From JBCDBH01 sp039184055 (GTDB lineage Bacteria; Acidobacteriota; Thermoanaerobaculia; Multivoradales; J023), in NCBI GenBank assembly GCA_039184055.1, contig JBCDBH010000114.1:1-15722 (forward strand): a DNA stretch of 15,722 nt. The letters are read 5' to 3'. The position numbers and the translations under genes are program-made. Positions within the stretch are counted from its first letter, which is position 1. Every line of letters begins with the position of its first letter. This document shows, piece by piece, positions 1 through 6,856 of the stretch. The notes below the pieces were generated by a model, which had not been told where the DNA came from, did not search any database, and saw only the letters and a list, made by a program, of their open reading frames with translations.

Positions 1-194
1 AGACCGCCGGCTTCGGAGTCGGGATCCAGCCCGGTACGGGCACCATCGAGAGCGCTGGGACGACGGTGCTCGGTACCGGTACCGCGTTCGCGGCCGAGGT
101 CCGGGTCGGTGACACCATCCGCGCGGCGGGGGAGACGCGGCGCTCTCGATGGTGCCCGTACCGGGCTGGATACCGACTCCGAAGCCGGCGGTCT
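1..194. repeat. Inverted repeat (1-55 / 140-194) with 84-base spacer; fold-back at window end
   Basis: Bases 1-55 are the reverse complement of 140-194 with a single mismatch (g23 opposite a172), leaving a spacer of 84 bases. The mismatch changes GGG to GGT when both arms are read in the gpJ frame, so both encode the same peptide (TAGFGVGIQPGTGTIES). The plus strand of arm 1 plus spacer encodes the expected continuation of the minus-strand gpJ-like gene. This pattern is what a contig-end hairpin chimera gives; a natural inversion is possible but less likely. Confidence 0.9.
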
Positions 195-1200
195 GTAGTT
201 GCACCCAGCTCCGCGCGTTGGTGCCTTCGGCGATGCGATGCCCCACCAGCCAACCGTGCCGACGCACCGAGATCCGACGACGCGCCGTTCCCAGATACGC
301 CTCGGTGGCCACCGCATCCTGAAAGTACGCCAGCTGATCGGCGGCGTCGGCCAGCACCTCGGTGAACACCACCATCTGATCGGCGGCGCTCCGTTCGGTC
401 CACTGGGGCAAACGCTGTCCGAGACGCTCGATCAGGACCTGGCGAAAGCTCTGGTAGTCACGCGCCAGATAGTCGATCGGCTCGAGAGGATCCTCGGCTG
501 GCGGCGGACAGGTCTCGAGACACTCCTCCTCGAGGGGTGGCTCGAGATCGAGCGAAAAATCCGCCCGAGAAAAGAACGGATCGAGCTCGTCGACGTCGAT
601 CAGCTCGACGGTGAAGATCGGTGCTCCCGCGCGCCGCCGGCTCGGATCGCTGTCACCCGCGAAGCGGAACCACACGCTCAGCACATCGTCGGTACGCTCG
701 AGGTCGACGTCGACCCCGATGTCGTATTTGGTTCCCGGAGGCAGATCGTTGGTGAATGGTGTATCCACTTCGAGCGAGCCGTTGGTGTTGATCGACGTGA
801 CCCGTCGACGATCGCCAGCGGCAATGATCTCGTCACCCACCGCGACATCGCCGACGAAGGCGGTGCCGGTGCCGGTGACGTCGGTACCGGTGCTCTCGAT
901 GGTGCCGATGCCCGGATGCTCGTGCGTCAGCTCGAAGAGACCGTCCGCGGGCACCTCGTCTTCGAGCGTGCGGATATTCGCCACCTCGAGATCGTCGAGC
1001 ACCGCGTGCTTGTCGGTACCGCCACCGCTCGTGTCCGGAACGAAATGGATGTCGAGCCGGCGGCGAGGCGGTGTCACGCTGTCGTCTCGATCGACGACGA
1101 CGTAGTCGATACCGATCTGACTGGGGTGACGACCGATCGCTTCTCGACGACGGCGGAGAAAGTCGTCTACCGCTTCGGCCGCGGGACGTGGTTCGCTCAC
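1..1200 (-). CDS. gpJ-like (Afp11-type) baseplate wedge protein, 3' incomplete
   Basis: Structural baseplate component that joins the sheath/tube to the spike complex in contractile tails. The GTG start overlaps the gp25 stop by four bases (GTGA), which fits translational coupling. The frame is open to the left edge. Visible order: a short helical start, a beta module at residues ~97-149 beginning GIGTIES, a Cys pair (C227, C231) before the segment IDYLARDYQSFR (~242-253), then WTERSAADQ, AVATEAYLGTARRR and NARSWVQLQ (to ~336). This series is typical of eCIS 'putative baseplate assembly protein' genes, normally several hundred residues longer. Trust the translation only to about codon 354 (base 139). 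Beyond that the minus strand reads an inverted sequence, and the genuine continuation appears on the plus strand at 3-140. Family call is firm; the 3' end is not real coding sequence as given. Confidence 0.88.
   Translation of the reverse strand, partial: MSEPRPAAEAVDDFLRRRREAIGRHPSQIGIDYVVVDRDDSVTPPRRRLDIHFVPDTSGGGTDKHAVLDDLEVANIRTLEDEVPADGLFELTHEHPGIGTIESTGTDVTGTGTAFVGDVAVGDEIIAAGDRRRVTSINTNGSLEVDTPFTNDLPPGTKYDIGVDVDLERTDDVLSVWFRFAGDSDPSRRRAGAPIFTVELIDVDELDPFFSRADFSLDLEPPLEEECLETCPPPAEDPLEPIDYLARDYQSFRQVLIERLGQRLPQWTERSAADQMVVFTEVLADAADQLAYFQDAVATEAYLGTARRRISVRRHGWLVGHRIAEGTNARSWVQLQTAGFGVGIQPGTGTIESAASPPPRGWCHRPGPRPRTRYRYRAPSSQRSRWCPYRAGSRLRSRRS
3..140 (+). other. Displaced fragment of the gpJ-like gene in inverted orientation
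   Basis: Read from base 3, the plus strand gives TAGFGVGIQPGTGTIES followed by AGTTVLGTGTAFAAEVRVGD and then TIRAAGETRR. The first part repeats residues ~337-353 of the minus-strand gpJ-like protein. The remainder matches that protein's internal beta module (residues 97-133) at 25 of 37 positions by my count. It is therefore a real coding fragment of the same gene, or a very close copy, placed in the wrong orientation, and not a separate gene. It has no start codon or ribosome-binding site of its own that makes sense. Confidence 0.75.
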
Positions 1201-1559
1201 GTCTCGACCTCCCTTTCGATCACCGTCACCAAGCGCTCACGGTTGCGGATCTTGGTGAATTGCACCGTGACGCGAAGTTGACTGTCGTCGCTTTCCACCT
1301 CGACCGCTTCGACCAGGATGCGGTCGCCGAGCCACTGTTGCAGACAGCCCTGGACGGCACCCTGCACACTCGTCGCGACCGTGGGACTGGCGGCGCCGAA
1401 GATCATCTGCATGAGACCGCTACCGAAATCAGGACGGTTGACCCGTTCACCCGGCGCGGTGAACAACACCTGCTCGATCAAGTCGCGGAGATGCTCGTCT
1501 TCGCCGGTGGTCGCGGTACGACGCAGCTCGTCGAGACGAAAGGGGTAGTCGATCTGCAT
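1197..1559 (-). CDS. gp25/GPW-like baseplate wedge protein (sheath initiator)
   Basis: A 120-residue protein of the T4 gp25 / phage gpW family, the baseplate subunit on which sheath polymerisation starts in contractile systems (Afp9 role). The sequence shows the family pattern: an N-terminal MQIDYPFRLD segment, a helix with LRDLIEQVLFTAPGERVNRPDFGSGL (the conserved 'T.pGER..rp.fG.gl' signature, residues ~25-49), then a C-terminal beta region ending in TVIEREVET. Length is normal for the family. The ATG overlaps the stop of the PAAR gene as TGATG, and the stop overlaps the gpJ-like start by four bases, so PAAR, gp25 and gpJ are probably translated in a coupled manner. I see nothing anomalous. 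Confidence 0.93.
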   Translation of the reverse strand: MQIDYPFRLDELRRTATTGEDEHLRDLIEQVLFTAPGERVNRPDFGSGLMQMIFGAASPTVATSVQGAVQGCLQQWLGDRILVEAVEVESDDSQLRVTVQFTKIRNRERLVTVIEREVET

Positions 1560-1882
1560 CAGATGGCCTTTACCCGAACCTGGGTGAATTTGATCGACAG
1601 AGGTGTGCCGGTGGGCGTACAGATCGCCTGGCTGTCACGCAGCAGGATGGGCATCCCCATCGATTTGACCCGTACCGAGCCGACGAGCCACTGGGCGGTG
1701 ACACACGGTCCGTTGGCGGCGGGAGGCGGTGGCAAGGTGCAGCCGGCGATGGTCCAGGGGAAAGGCTGCAGGATGATCGGCTGCCCGCTGACCCGCACGC
1801 GTGGATTGGGCACGGTCGGCTGCGCCAGTCCCTGATGCGCGCACTGCACGATGGCGCCTTGATGGACGAGGGTTCCGGGCAT
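1559..1882 (-). CDS. PAAR-like spike-tip protein
   Basis: A 107-residue small beta-rich protein placed between the spike and gp25 genes, the usual site of the eCIS PAAR-like tip (Afp10 role) that sharpens the end of the spike. It opens MPGTLVHQGAIVQCAHQG and has cysteines at 14, 48, 60 and 88 plus His6 and His16, which could supply a metal site as in PAAR tips; the ligand set is inferred. The proline stretch at ~51-54 precedes a GPCVTAQWLVGS segment seen in PAAR-like proteins of such clusters. I chose the ATG at 1882 because it follows a strong GGAGGTGATC Shine-Dalgarno and overlaps the preceding stop as TGATG. A longer open frame upstream lies inside the spike gene and is ignored. No C-terminal toxin extension is present. 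Confidence 0.82.
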   Translation of the reverse strand: MPGTLVHQGAIVQCAHQGLAQPTVPNPRVRVSGQPIILQPFPWTIAGCTLPPPPAANGPCVTAQWLVGSVRVKSMGMPILLRDSQAICTPTGTPLSIKFTQVRVKAI

Positions 1883-2376
1883 CAGATCACCTCCAGCGCG
1901 CCGTTGTTGATGTTGACCGAGACCGGGGTGAGCTTGATCGAGTTCTTGCCCCCTTGGATCTCGATTCCCTGGGCGTTCAAGACCAGCTTGAGCGGGATGC
2001 CGACCGCCGGAGGTTTGGCCTCGATCGTGACGCCACCGACGCCGGGAAGGTCGCTGAGCGTCATGGTGATGCCTTTCGTCTTGAGCATCATGATCTGCTC
2101 GACCGCCGGTTTCGCCGGCACCTGACCGGGTCCCCAAAAACAGCCGGCGAGGATCGGGGAATCGGCATCACCGCCCTCGAACTCCACCCAGACATTGGCG
2201 CCCACTGGCGGCACGGCGAAGAATCCCGTGCCCGGACCCGCCACCGGTACACAAGGCATGGCCCACGACAGACGACCGTCACCGAGCACCGCCGGCACCT
2301 CGACTTGCACACGACCGAGCTGTAGAGGGTCGATGTTGTTGGTCACCTTGCCGCGGTATTTTCCGAAAAACTGCAT
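1882..2376 (-). CDS. gp5/gpV-like OB-fold spike protein
   Basis: A 164-residue spike subunit. Residues ~1-85 form a gp5-type OB domain: FFGKYRGKVTNNIDPLQLGR is followed by VQVEVPAVLG, a GTGFFAVPPVGANVWVEFEGG segment and the DSPILAGCFWGPG motif, all characteristic of phage baseplate protein V / VgrG OB domains. The C-terminal part (~90-164) has repeating short strands (VTIEAKP, LKLVLNAQGIEIQGG, IKLTPVSVNINNGALEVI) consistent with a trimeric beta-helix needle. No lysozyme domain is present, unlike T4 gp5. The start ATG follows GGAGGCGAG with normal spacing, 21 bases after the hub gene. In Afp and PVC the hub and spike parts are fused in a single VgrG-like protein; here they are two genes. Confidence 0.92.
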   Translation of the reverse strand: MQFFGKYRGKVTNNIDPLQLGRVQVEVPAVLGDGRLSWAMPCVPVAGPGTGFFAVPPVGANVWVEFEGGDADSPILAGCFWGPGQVPAKPAVEQIMMLKTKGITMTLSDLPGVGGVTIEAKPPAVGIPLKLVLNAQGIEIQGGKNSIKLTPVSVNINNGALEVI

Positions 2377-2397
2377 GTGCTCTCGCCTCCAGACCCG

Positions 2398-3546
2398 TCA
2401 AGGTCGCACGAACGGGGTCGTCGAGCCGACGCCCTCACGAGTCAGGGTGAAGCCCTGGCTGTACTCACCAGTGCGGATCGAGTGCGTGACCGATTTGACG
2501 TAGTACCAACCGTCGTGGGTGAACCCGACGCCACGCAAACCGACCAGCCCACGGGCGCGCAACAGGTCGCCGTATTTCAGAGCATCGAGCTCACCGGTGG
2601 CGGTGACCACCTGATCGCTGGCCATATCGGTTTCCGCTTGCGCCCGCCCAAAAGCACGCATCGTCGAGACCCCGCTGTCACGAAATACCTTGGTGCGGGT
2701 CAGTGAACGACTGAGCACCGAGGTGGGAAAGAGAGCCAGAGGGGGCAGCCGCAGGCTGGTGAAGGTACGCACCGGGAATTTGCGATTGGTACGGGTATCC
2801 TGAACGTCACCATCCACCACCGTGGGTGACCGTGCGTCGTGTTGAAAGTTGATCGAGGTGACGTTGGTCTCGGAGCCAAAATTCACCGACAACGCGCGTT
2901 GAGGCACGCCGATGCGCTTGGGAGGCCCCCAATACGCCTGGTTGACGAACGGCGCCGGCCCCGCGGTGACATAGAACACGTGGCCGTGACGATCACCGAG
3001 CTGCTCGACGTATTCGAGGTCGCTGACGCTGCATTGCACCGGAATGCGCTCGAGCGGAATCGGTGGATCGATCACCTTGGGGGGAATCACGATCGGCACC
3101 ATGCCGTAACGCGCATATTTGAGAATCAGCTTGGCGACGATGGCAAAGTCGGGCTGCGCCGGGTGCTCGGCGGTCTCCTCGTCGAGGTCCATCATCACGC
3201 TGACGTCTTCGCCCGTGACGGTGATCATCGTCTCGCCCGGATTTTGTCCGGGGCTGAGCTCCTGATTGACGATGATGCCGTCCATCAGGACCCGTGGGGT
3301 GACGTTGAAGGTGACGATGATGATGACGCGATTCGACGGCCGCAGCAGCGGCGTGCGCAAGAGCGGCTCGTCGAGCGCTCCGAAGACTCCGGATCGCCCA
3401 CCTTTGAACACCAGCTGGAACCCCGAGCGGCCTTCATCGGTATTGGTCACCTCGACCGACTCGAGAGCTTCGGTCAGCAAGATCGGCGCCGGCACGGCGA
3501 CCGTCGGCCCGATCAGCAAGGTGAGGTGGATACCCAGAAGGCTCAT
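2398..3546 (-). CDS. gp27/gpD-like baseplate hub protein
   Basis: A 382-residue hub protein that would sit between the tube and the OB-fold spike. Evidence: the gpD/VgrG N-terminal style (LTEALESVEVTNTDEGRSGFQLVF), followed by PLLRPSNRVIIIVTF, a middle part with ISCSVSDLEYVEQL-like sequence (here VQCSVSDLEYVEQLGDRHG), and a C-terminal region with LRARGLVGLRGVGFTHDGWYYVKSVTH and GEYSQGFTLTREGVGS, a closing pattern common to late-control gpD-like proteins. It lies directly upstream of the separate spike gene, as expected for a split gp27 + gp5 pair. The ATG at 3546 has a modest GGAG eight bases upstream. Alternative: an Afp8 N-terminal homologue, which is functionally the same. No frameshift seen. 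Confidence 0.87.
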   Translation of the reverse strand: MSLLGIHLTLLIGPTVAVPAPILLTEALESVEVTNTDEGRSGFQLVFKGGRSGVFGALDEPLLRTPLLRPSNRVIIIVTFNVTPRVLMDGIIVNQELSPGQNPGETMITVTGEDVSVMMDLDEETAEHPAQPDFAIVAKLILKYARYGMVPIVIPPKVIDPPIPLERIPVQCSVSDLEYVEQLGDRHGHVFYVTAGPAPFVNQAYWGPPKRIGVPQRALSVNFGSETNVTSINFQHDARSPTVVDGDVQDTRTNRKFPVRTFTSLRLPPLALFPTSVLSRSLTRTKVFRDSGVSTMRAFGRAQAETDMASDQVVTATGELDALKYGDLLRARGLVGLRGVGFTHDGWYYVKSVTHSIRTGEYSQGFTLTREGVGSTTPFVRP

Positions 3547-3568
3547 GTCGTGACTCCGCCCGGAGCGC

Positions 3569-3856
3569 TCAGAATTGCGGTACCGGTACGATCAGCTCGC
3601 GGTCGGGCTCGAGCAGGTCGCGGGTCTTCATGGCGTTGTTGGCGTCGGCGATCCGCCAGCTCTGTTCGGCGTTGCCGAGCGTCGAGGCGGCGAGATGGTC
3701 GAGCGTGTCGCCCTGCCGAACGACCACCGCGGTGAGCATCTGGAGATCCTCGCCACGCGGCAACAAGCGGCGACGTTTGTAGCTGATCTCGCGACCGTCC
3801 GGCGTGACGTGCACGACGGTCTCGATCTGCGCGTAACGGCTATCGGGTCCAAACAC
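3569..3856 (-). CDS. LysM-domain tail protein (C-terminal half of Afp7-type)
   Basis: A 95-residue protein. The N-terminal half (FGPDSRYAQIETV, GREISYKRRRLLP) is a conserved eCIS signature, and the C-terminal half (~45-95) is a LysM fold: VVRQGDTLDHLAASTLGNAE, then a W and DANNAM, ending LIVPVPQF. In phage and eCIS tails LysM proteins (gp53/gpX type) help link the baseplate to the tube, rather than acting as enzymes. I prefer the GTG at 3856, which sits five bases after AGGAGG, over the GTG at 3874 that abuts the previous stop without a binding site. The N-terminal MFGPDSRY also agrees with the family pattern I remember. In Afp7 this domain is fused to the CIS_tube domain; here it is a separate gene immediately downstream. 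Confidence 0.85.
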   Translation of the reverse strand: MFGPDSRYAQIETVVHVTPDGREISYKRRRLLPRGEDLQMLTAVVVRQGDTLDHLAASTLGNAEQSWRIADANNAMKTRDLLEPDRELIVPVPQF

Positions 3857-3874
3857 GTTTCCCTCCTCGTCCAC

Positions 3875-4525
3875 TCAAATCAATTTGACATCACCGCTCA
3901 CCACGCTCGACACATTGTCGAGGCTGCCCTCGATGGCGAGGGTTTCGCGCAAGACCTGGTTGGCGAGATAGATGGCGCGACCGGGATTGGTGAGCGACAG
4001 GTCGTCATAGGTCAGCACCTGCATCGACACGCCGACCCGGGCGCGGATCGGATTGAGATTGACGTCGTGCAGCTCTTCGGTGATGTCGAGACTGTCGATC
4101 CGCACCGGCACGATGCGGCGCAAGCCCCAGGCGAAGAGCGTCAGGGGCGACTCGGGTGGAATCACCTCGATGGTGCCCAACGCGGCCAGCACGGTGTTGG
4201 CGACCACCAGCGAGCTTTTCGGGAAAAGCAGCATCTCGAGCGCCGACAGCTGTGGATAGATGCCTTTGGTGAGTGCCGATGGATCGGACCGTTCGAGCTG
4301 ATCGGTGGCATCGATGAAGAGATCGACCGAAATCGTCTCGGTCGGAGCACCCTTGAGCCGCAACGCTTCGGTGAGCCCACCGGCGTCGGCCGTGTTGGGC
4401 GTCAACGTGCGACTCATGTCCTCCGGGTTGTATTGGAAGACGATGACCGAGGCGAGCGGGTTGAAGGGGTCGAGCGCCACGATCGCACCCTTGCGTACCC
4501 GTGGTCCCGGTGTGTACGTCGCCAT
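3875..4525 (-). CDS. CIS_tube-domain protein (N-terminal half of Afp7-type)
   Basis: A 216-residue protein likely to act at the tube-baseplate junction. The N-terminal GAIVALDPFNP and SVIVFQYNPEDMSRTL (F30-Q-Y-N-P-E35) form the recognised 'F.yNPe...R' signature of the contractile injection system tube protein domain. It continues with TETISVDLFIDATDQLE, LSALEMLLFP and a beta-rich section around LTLFAWGLRRIVPVRIDSLDI, also typical. The ATG at 4525 overlaps the stop of the small gene upstream (TGATG) and follows AAAGGAG at seven bases, so I reject an in-frame extension starting further upstream. It is followed by the LysM gene with 18 bases between its stop and the preferred LysM start. No defect visible. 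Confidence 0.87.
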   Translation of the reverse strand: MATYTPGPRVRKGAIVALDPFNPLASVIVFQYNPEDMSRTLTPNTADAGGLTEALRLKGAPTETISVDLFIDATDQLERSDPSALTKGIYPQLSALEMLLFPKSSLVVANTVLAALGTIEVIPPESPLTLFAWGLRRIVPVRIDSLDITEELHDVNLNPIRARVGVSMQVLTYDDLSLTNPGRAIYLANQVLRETLAIEGSLDNVSSVVSGDVKLI

Positions 4526-4821
4526 CAGGCGCTCCTTTCGGGTCCGCCGCCAGCCGGCGGGTGGTGGGCAGACATGACCCCACGCCATACCGCGCGGGCG
4601 ATGTGGCCACCGGTTTGCTGGAGCGATGCTCCCGGCCGCAACGGGATGCTACCGACGTCGATGGCCCCGACGTCACGCGAGGTGTCCGCGACGACACCAC
4701 GAGCGGCATGATCGGCGGCCAGCCGCTCGAGCTCACCCCGCACCACCGCCATCAGCGCCTCACGATCCGCCACCGGGACCCCGCGTAACACCAGCCGTTC
4801 GATCTCGAGCTCGATCTTCAT
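4525..4821 (-). CDS. Small conserved eCIS protein of unknown function
   Basis: A 98-residue protein that begins MKIELEIERLVLRGVPV. Short proteins with an 'I.I.IeRLVL.G' start followed by a helix rich in R, E and L (here DREALMAVVRGELERLAA) recur in eCIS clusters between the ATPase and the CIS_tube gene; I know of no assigned role. The C-terminal half contains GGHIARAVWRGVMS, which could be a short amphipathic helix, and a proline/glycine-rich end. I chose the ATG at 4821 for the AGGAGGGAGC upstream. The gene lies 34 bases after the ATPase and overlaps the CIS_tube gene by one base, so it is clearly part of the operon. Assembly or adaptor function would be a guess. Confidence 0.8.
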   Translation of the reverse strand: MKIELEIERLVLRGVPVADREALMAVVRGELERLAADHAARGVVADTSRDVGAIDVGSIPLRPGASLQQTGGHIARAVWRGVMSAHHPPAGGGPERSA

Positions 4822-4855
4822 CGGATTCGCTCCCTCCTCGCTCGTTCCACGACCA

Positions 4856-6856
4856 TCACCGCCAGTTCCCGATCTCACCCGGGGTCAGAGGCTTTTCGAT
4901 CTTGGCGTACTCGCTACGCGCCGCCGCCAGGATGTGCTCCATGGTGATGGGCCGCTCGTCTTCGGCGGCCAAAAACGCCGCACCGAGCGCGATGTTGGCG
5001 ATGTTGCCGCCAGCGACACCGAGACGGGCGAGCTTTGAAACATCGAGATCTTCGGTCGGCGTCCGTGACGGGAAGATCCGGCGCCAGATCTCGGCCCGCG
5101 CCGCGACATCGGGAAAGGGAAAGTTGACGACGAAACGAATCCGGCGCAGAAAGGCCGGATCGAGAGCGCCTTTCATATTGGTGGTGAGGATCGCCAGGCC
5201 GCGATACTGCTCCATCCGCTGGAGCAAATAGCTGACCTCGATATTGGCGTAGCGATCGTGTGAGTCCTTGACCTCGGAACGTTTGCCGAACAGGGCATCG
5301 GCTTCGTCGAAAAGCAGGATGACGCCACCGAGCTCGGCGGCGTCGAAGATCCGCTTGAGATTCTTCTCGGTCTCGCCGATGTACTTCGACACCACCGTGG
5401 CCAGGTCGACCCGATAGAGGTCGAGATCGAGCTCACGGGCCAGAACCTCCGACGCCATGGTCTTGCCGGTGCCGCTGACGCCCCCGAAGAGCGCGGCGAT
5501 TCCGAGACCGCGCGAGCCACGATTGGCGAAGCCCCATTCCTCGTAGACCCGGTGGCGTTGGCGGACGTGCACGGCGATCTCGGCGAGCACGGCCTTCTGT
5601 GGCGCCGGCAGCACCAGATCGTCCCAGCCGGCTACGGGCCGAATGCGTTGCGCCAGGGCGTCGAGACGAGGTCGAGACTGACGCAAACAAGAGCGCCAGA
5701 GCTCCCGTTCCAGGGTCGAGGCGTGCACCGAAATCGAAGCATCCTCCGAGCTCGATGCTTCGCCACTCGCCGGTGTCGTGGCCACCGTCTCGAGCGCTTG
5801 ATAACCCGCGGCGCGGATCATGCCGGCCGACAGGTCGAATTGCGCCGACAGAGCACGACAATGACCGTTCAGCTCTTCTCCCCACTCGCCCAACACCGCG
5901 CGCCACAAGGCCTCTTGTTCGCCGGTCTCGGGCCGCGCCACCTCGAAATAGACGGATCGGGTCAGGGGCAGGTGGCGACGCTCGGCGCTCATCATGACGA
6001 GCGCGCCACGATACGTCTCGACAAACGCGGCGAGCGCCTGGGAGCGCGCCGTGTCGGTGGCTTCGAGGTCTTCGCAATCGAGCACGAGCGCCCGGCGGGC
6101 GAGCGCCGCCTCGCGACCGAGCAGTCGCTGAAAGCCATCGATTTCACCGAGGGTCGTTGGCAGGCTACCGGCGCGCACGACGTTGGCGCCGATACCGAGC
6201 GCGCCACACGCGGCGCTGGCGATGGCTCGTTTGCCTTCCCGCTCATCGCCGATCAACTGGATCACCGGTAGCGCTTGTTGACCCCAATCACGCGCCCAGG
6301 CCGTGGCGAGTCGCTCGGCCACGCGAGCGTGGGACGGCACCAGCGGATGGTCCGTCTCGAGAGGGGTGACAAGCCCCGCGAGTCGCTCGTCCATGACCTC
6401 GAAACCACGCAGAAAATGCAGCAATCGCTCCTCGATGCGAAGAGCACTGACGGTCAAGGTGTCGCCGGGCGCGACATCGACCAAACGCCAACGCCGCAGC
6501 GAACCAGCCGGAGACAGCGCGCTCCAATGCGCACCGGGGAACACCGCGAGCGCGAGCGCGAAGGTCGGCTTGGTCTGTCCAGGAACGACCTGGACCGTGG
6601 CGAGAAGCTCGGCGAAGCTCGGATCGAGCTCGACGGCGGCCGTGAGCATCAGAACGTCGACCTCGAAGGGCGACAGATCGAACGCACCACGGATCACTTC
6701 GAGAGCCGACGCCGCCATGCCTTCGGGAGCCGCCAGCGGCTCGTCGGCTCGCCCTTCCGTGGTTCCACCGGCATGGGTGACGATCAGGTCACGCACCCGG
6801 TCGAGAGCCGCCTGCACAGATCGATCGTTCCAGGTCTGCCAGTCGAGGTCGCTCAT
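4856..6856 (-). CDS. AAA+ ATPase of the eCIS (Afp15/Pvc15-type)
   Basis: A 666-residue cytoplasmic ATPase thought to support assembly or cargo loading in Afp/PVC-type systems. The C-terminal AAA domain is intact: Walker A GGVSGTGKT (458-466), Walker B VILLFDEAD (512-520), sensor 1 ILTTN (556-560), arginine-finger pair RR (571-572) and a GGNI sensor 2 (617-619 region). Before it lies a second, degenerate P-loop module: LIGDEREGKRA (201-211) and RALVLDCED (255-263), lacking the usual GKT/S and the DE pair. The N-terminal ~50-160 looks like the winged-helix part of this ATPase family (LSPFEVDVLMLTAAVELDPS). The ATG overlaps the DUF4255 stop by four bases (ATGA). Length and domain order are normal for eCIS ATPases. 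Confidence 0.93.
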   Translation of the reverse strand: MSDLDWQTWNDRSVQAALDRVRDLIVTHAGGTTEGRADEPLAAPEGMAASALEVIRGAFDLSPFEVDVLMLTAAVELDPSFAELLATVQVVPGQTKPTFALALAVFPGAHWSALSPAGSLRRWRLVDVAPGDTLTVSALRIEERLLHFLRGFEVMDERLAGLVTPLETDHPLVPSHARVAERLATAWARDWGQQALPVIQLIGDEREGKRAIASAACGALGIGANVVRAGSLPTTLGEIDGFQRLLGREAALARRALVLDCEDLEATDTARSQALAAFVETYRGALVMMSAERRHLPLTRSVYFEVARPETGEQEALWRAVLGEWGEELNGHCRALSAQFDLSAGMIRAAGYQALETVATTPASGEASSSEDASISVHASTLERELWRSCLRQSRPRLDALAQRIRPVAGWDDLVLPAPQKAVLAEIAVHVRQRHRVYEEWGFANRGSRGLGIAALFGGVSGTGKTMASEVLARELDLDLYRVDLATVVSKYIGETEKNLKRIFDAAELGGVILLFDEADALFGKRSEVKDSHDRYANIEVSYLLQRMEQYRGLAILTTNMKGALDPAFLRRIRFVVNFPFPDVAARAEIWRRIFPSRTPTEDLDVSKLARLGVAGGNIANIALGAAFLAAEDERPITMEHILAAARSEYAKIEKPLTPGEIGNWR

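Noticed and set aside
1..194. Phase-variable invertible segment
   Set aside because: Inverting the 84-base spacer would make the minus-strand gene read through the second arm in a meaningless frame, no recombinase gene is visible, and the spacer is very short. Kept only as a minor alternative to the chimera.
199..1281. Long plus-strand open frame (360 codons) opposite the gpJ-like and gp25 genes
   Set aside because: It is antisense to clearly recognisable baseplate genes, its translation is rich in R, H and D and resembles no family, and there is no ribosome-binding site. Such shadows are common in GC-rich DNA.
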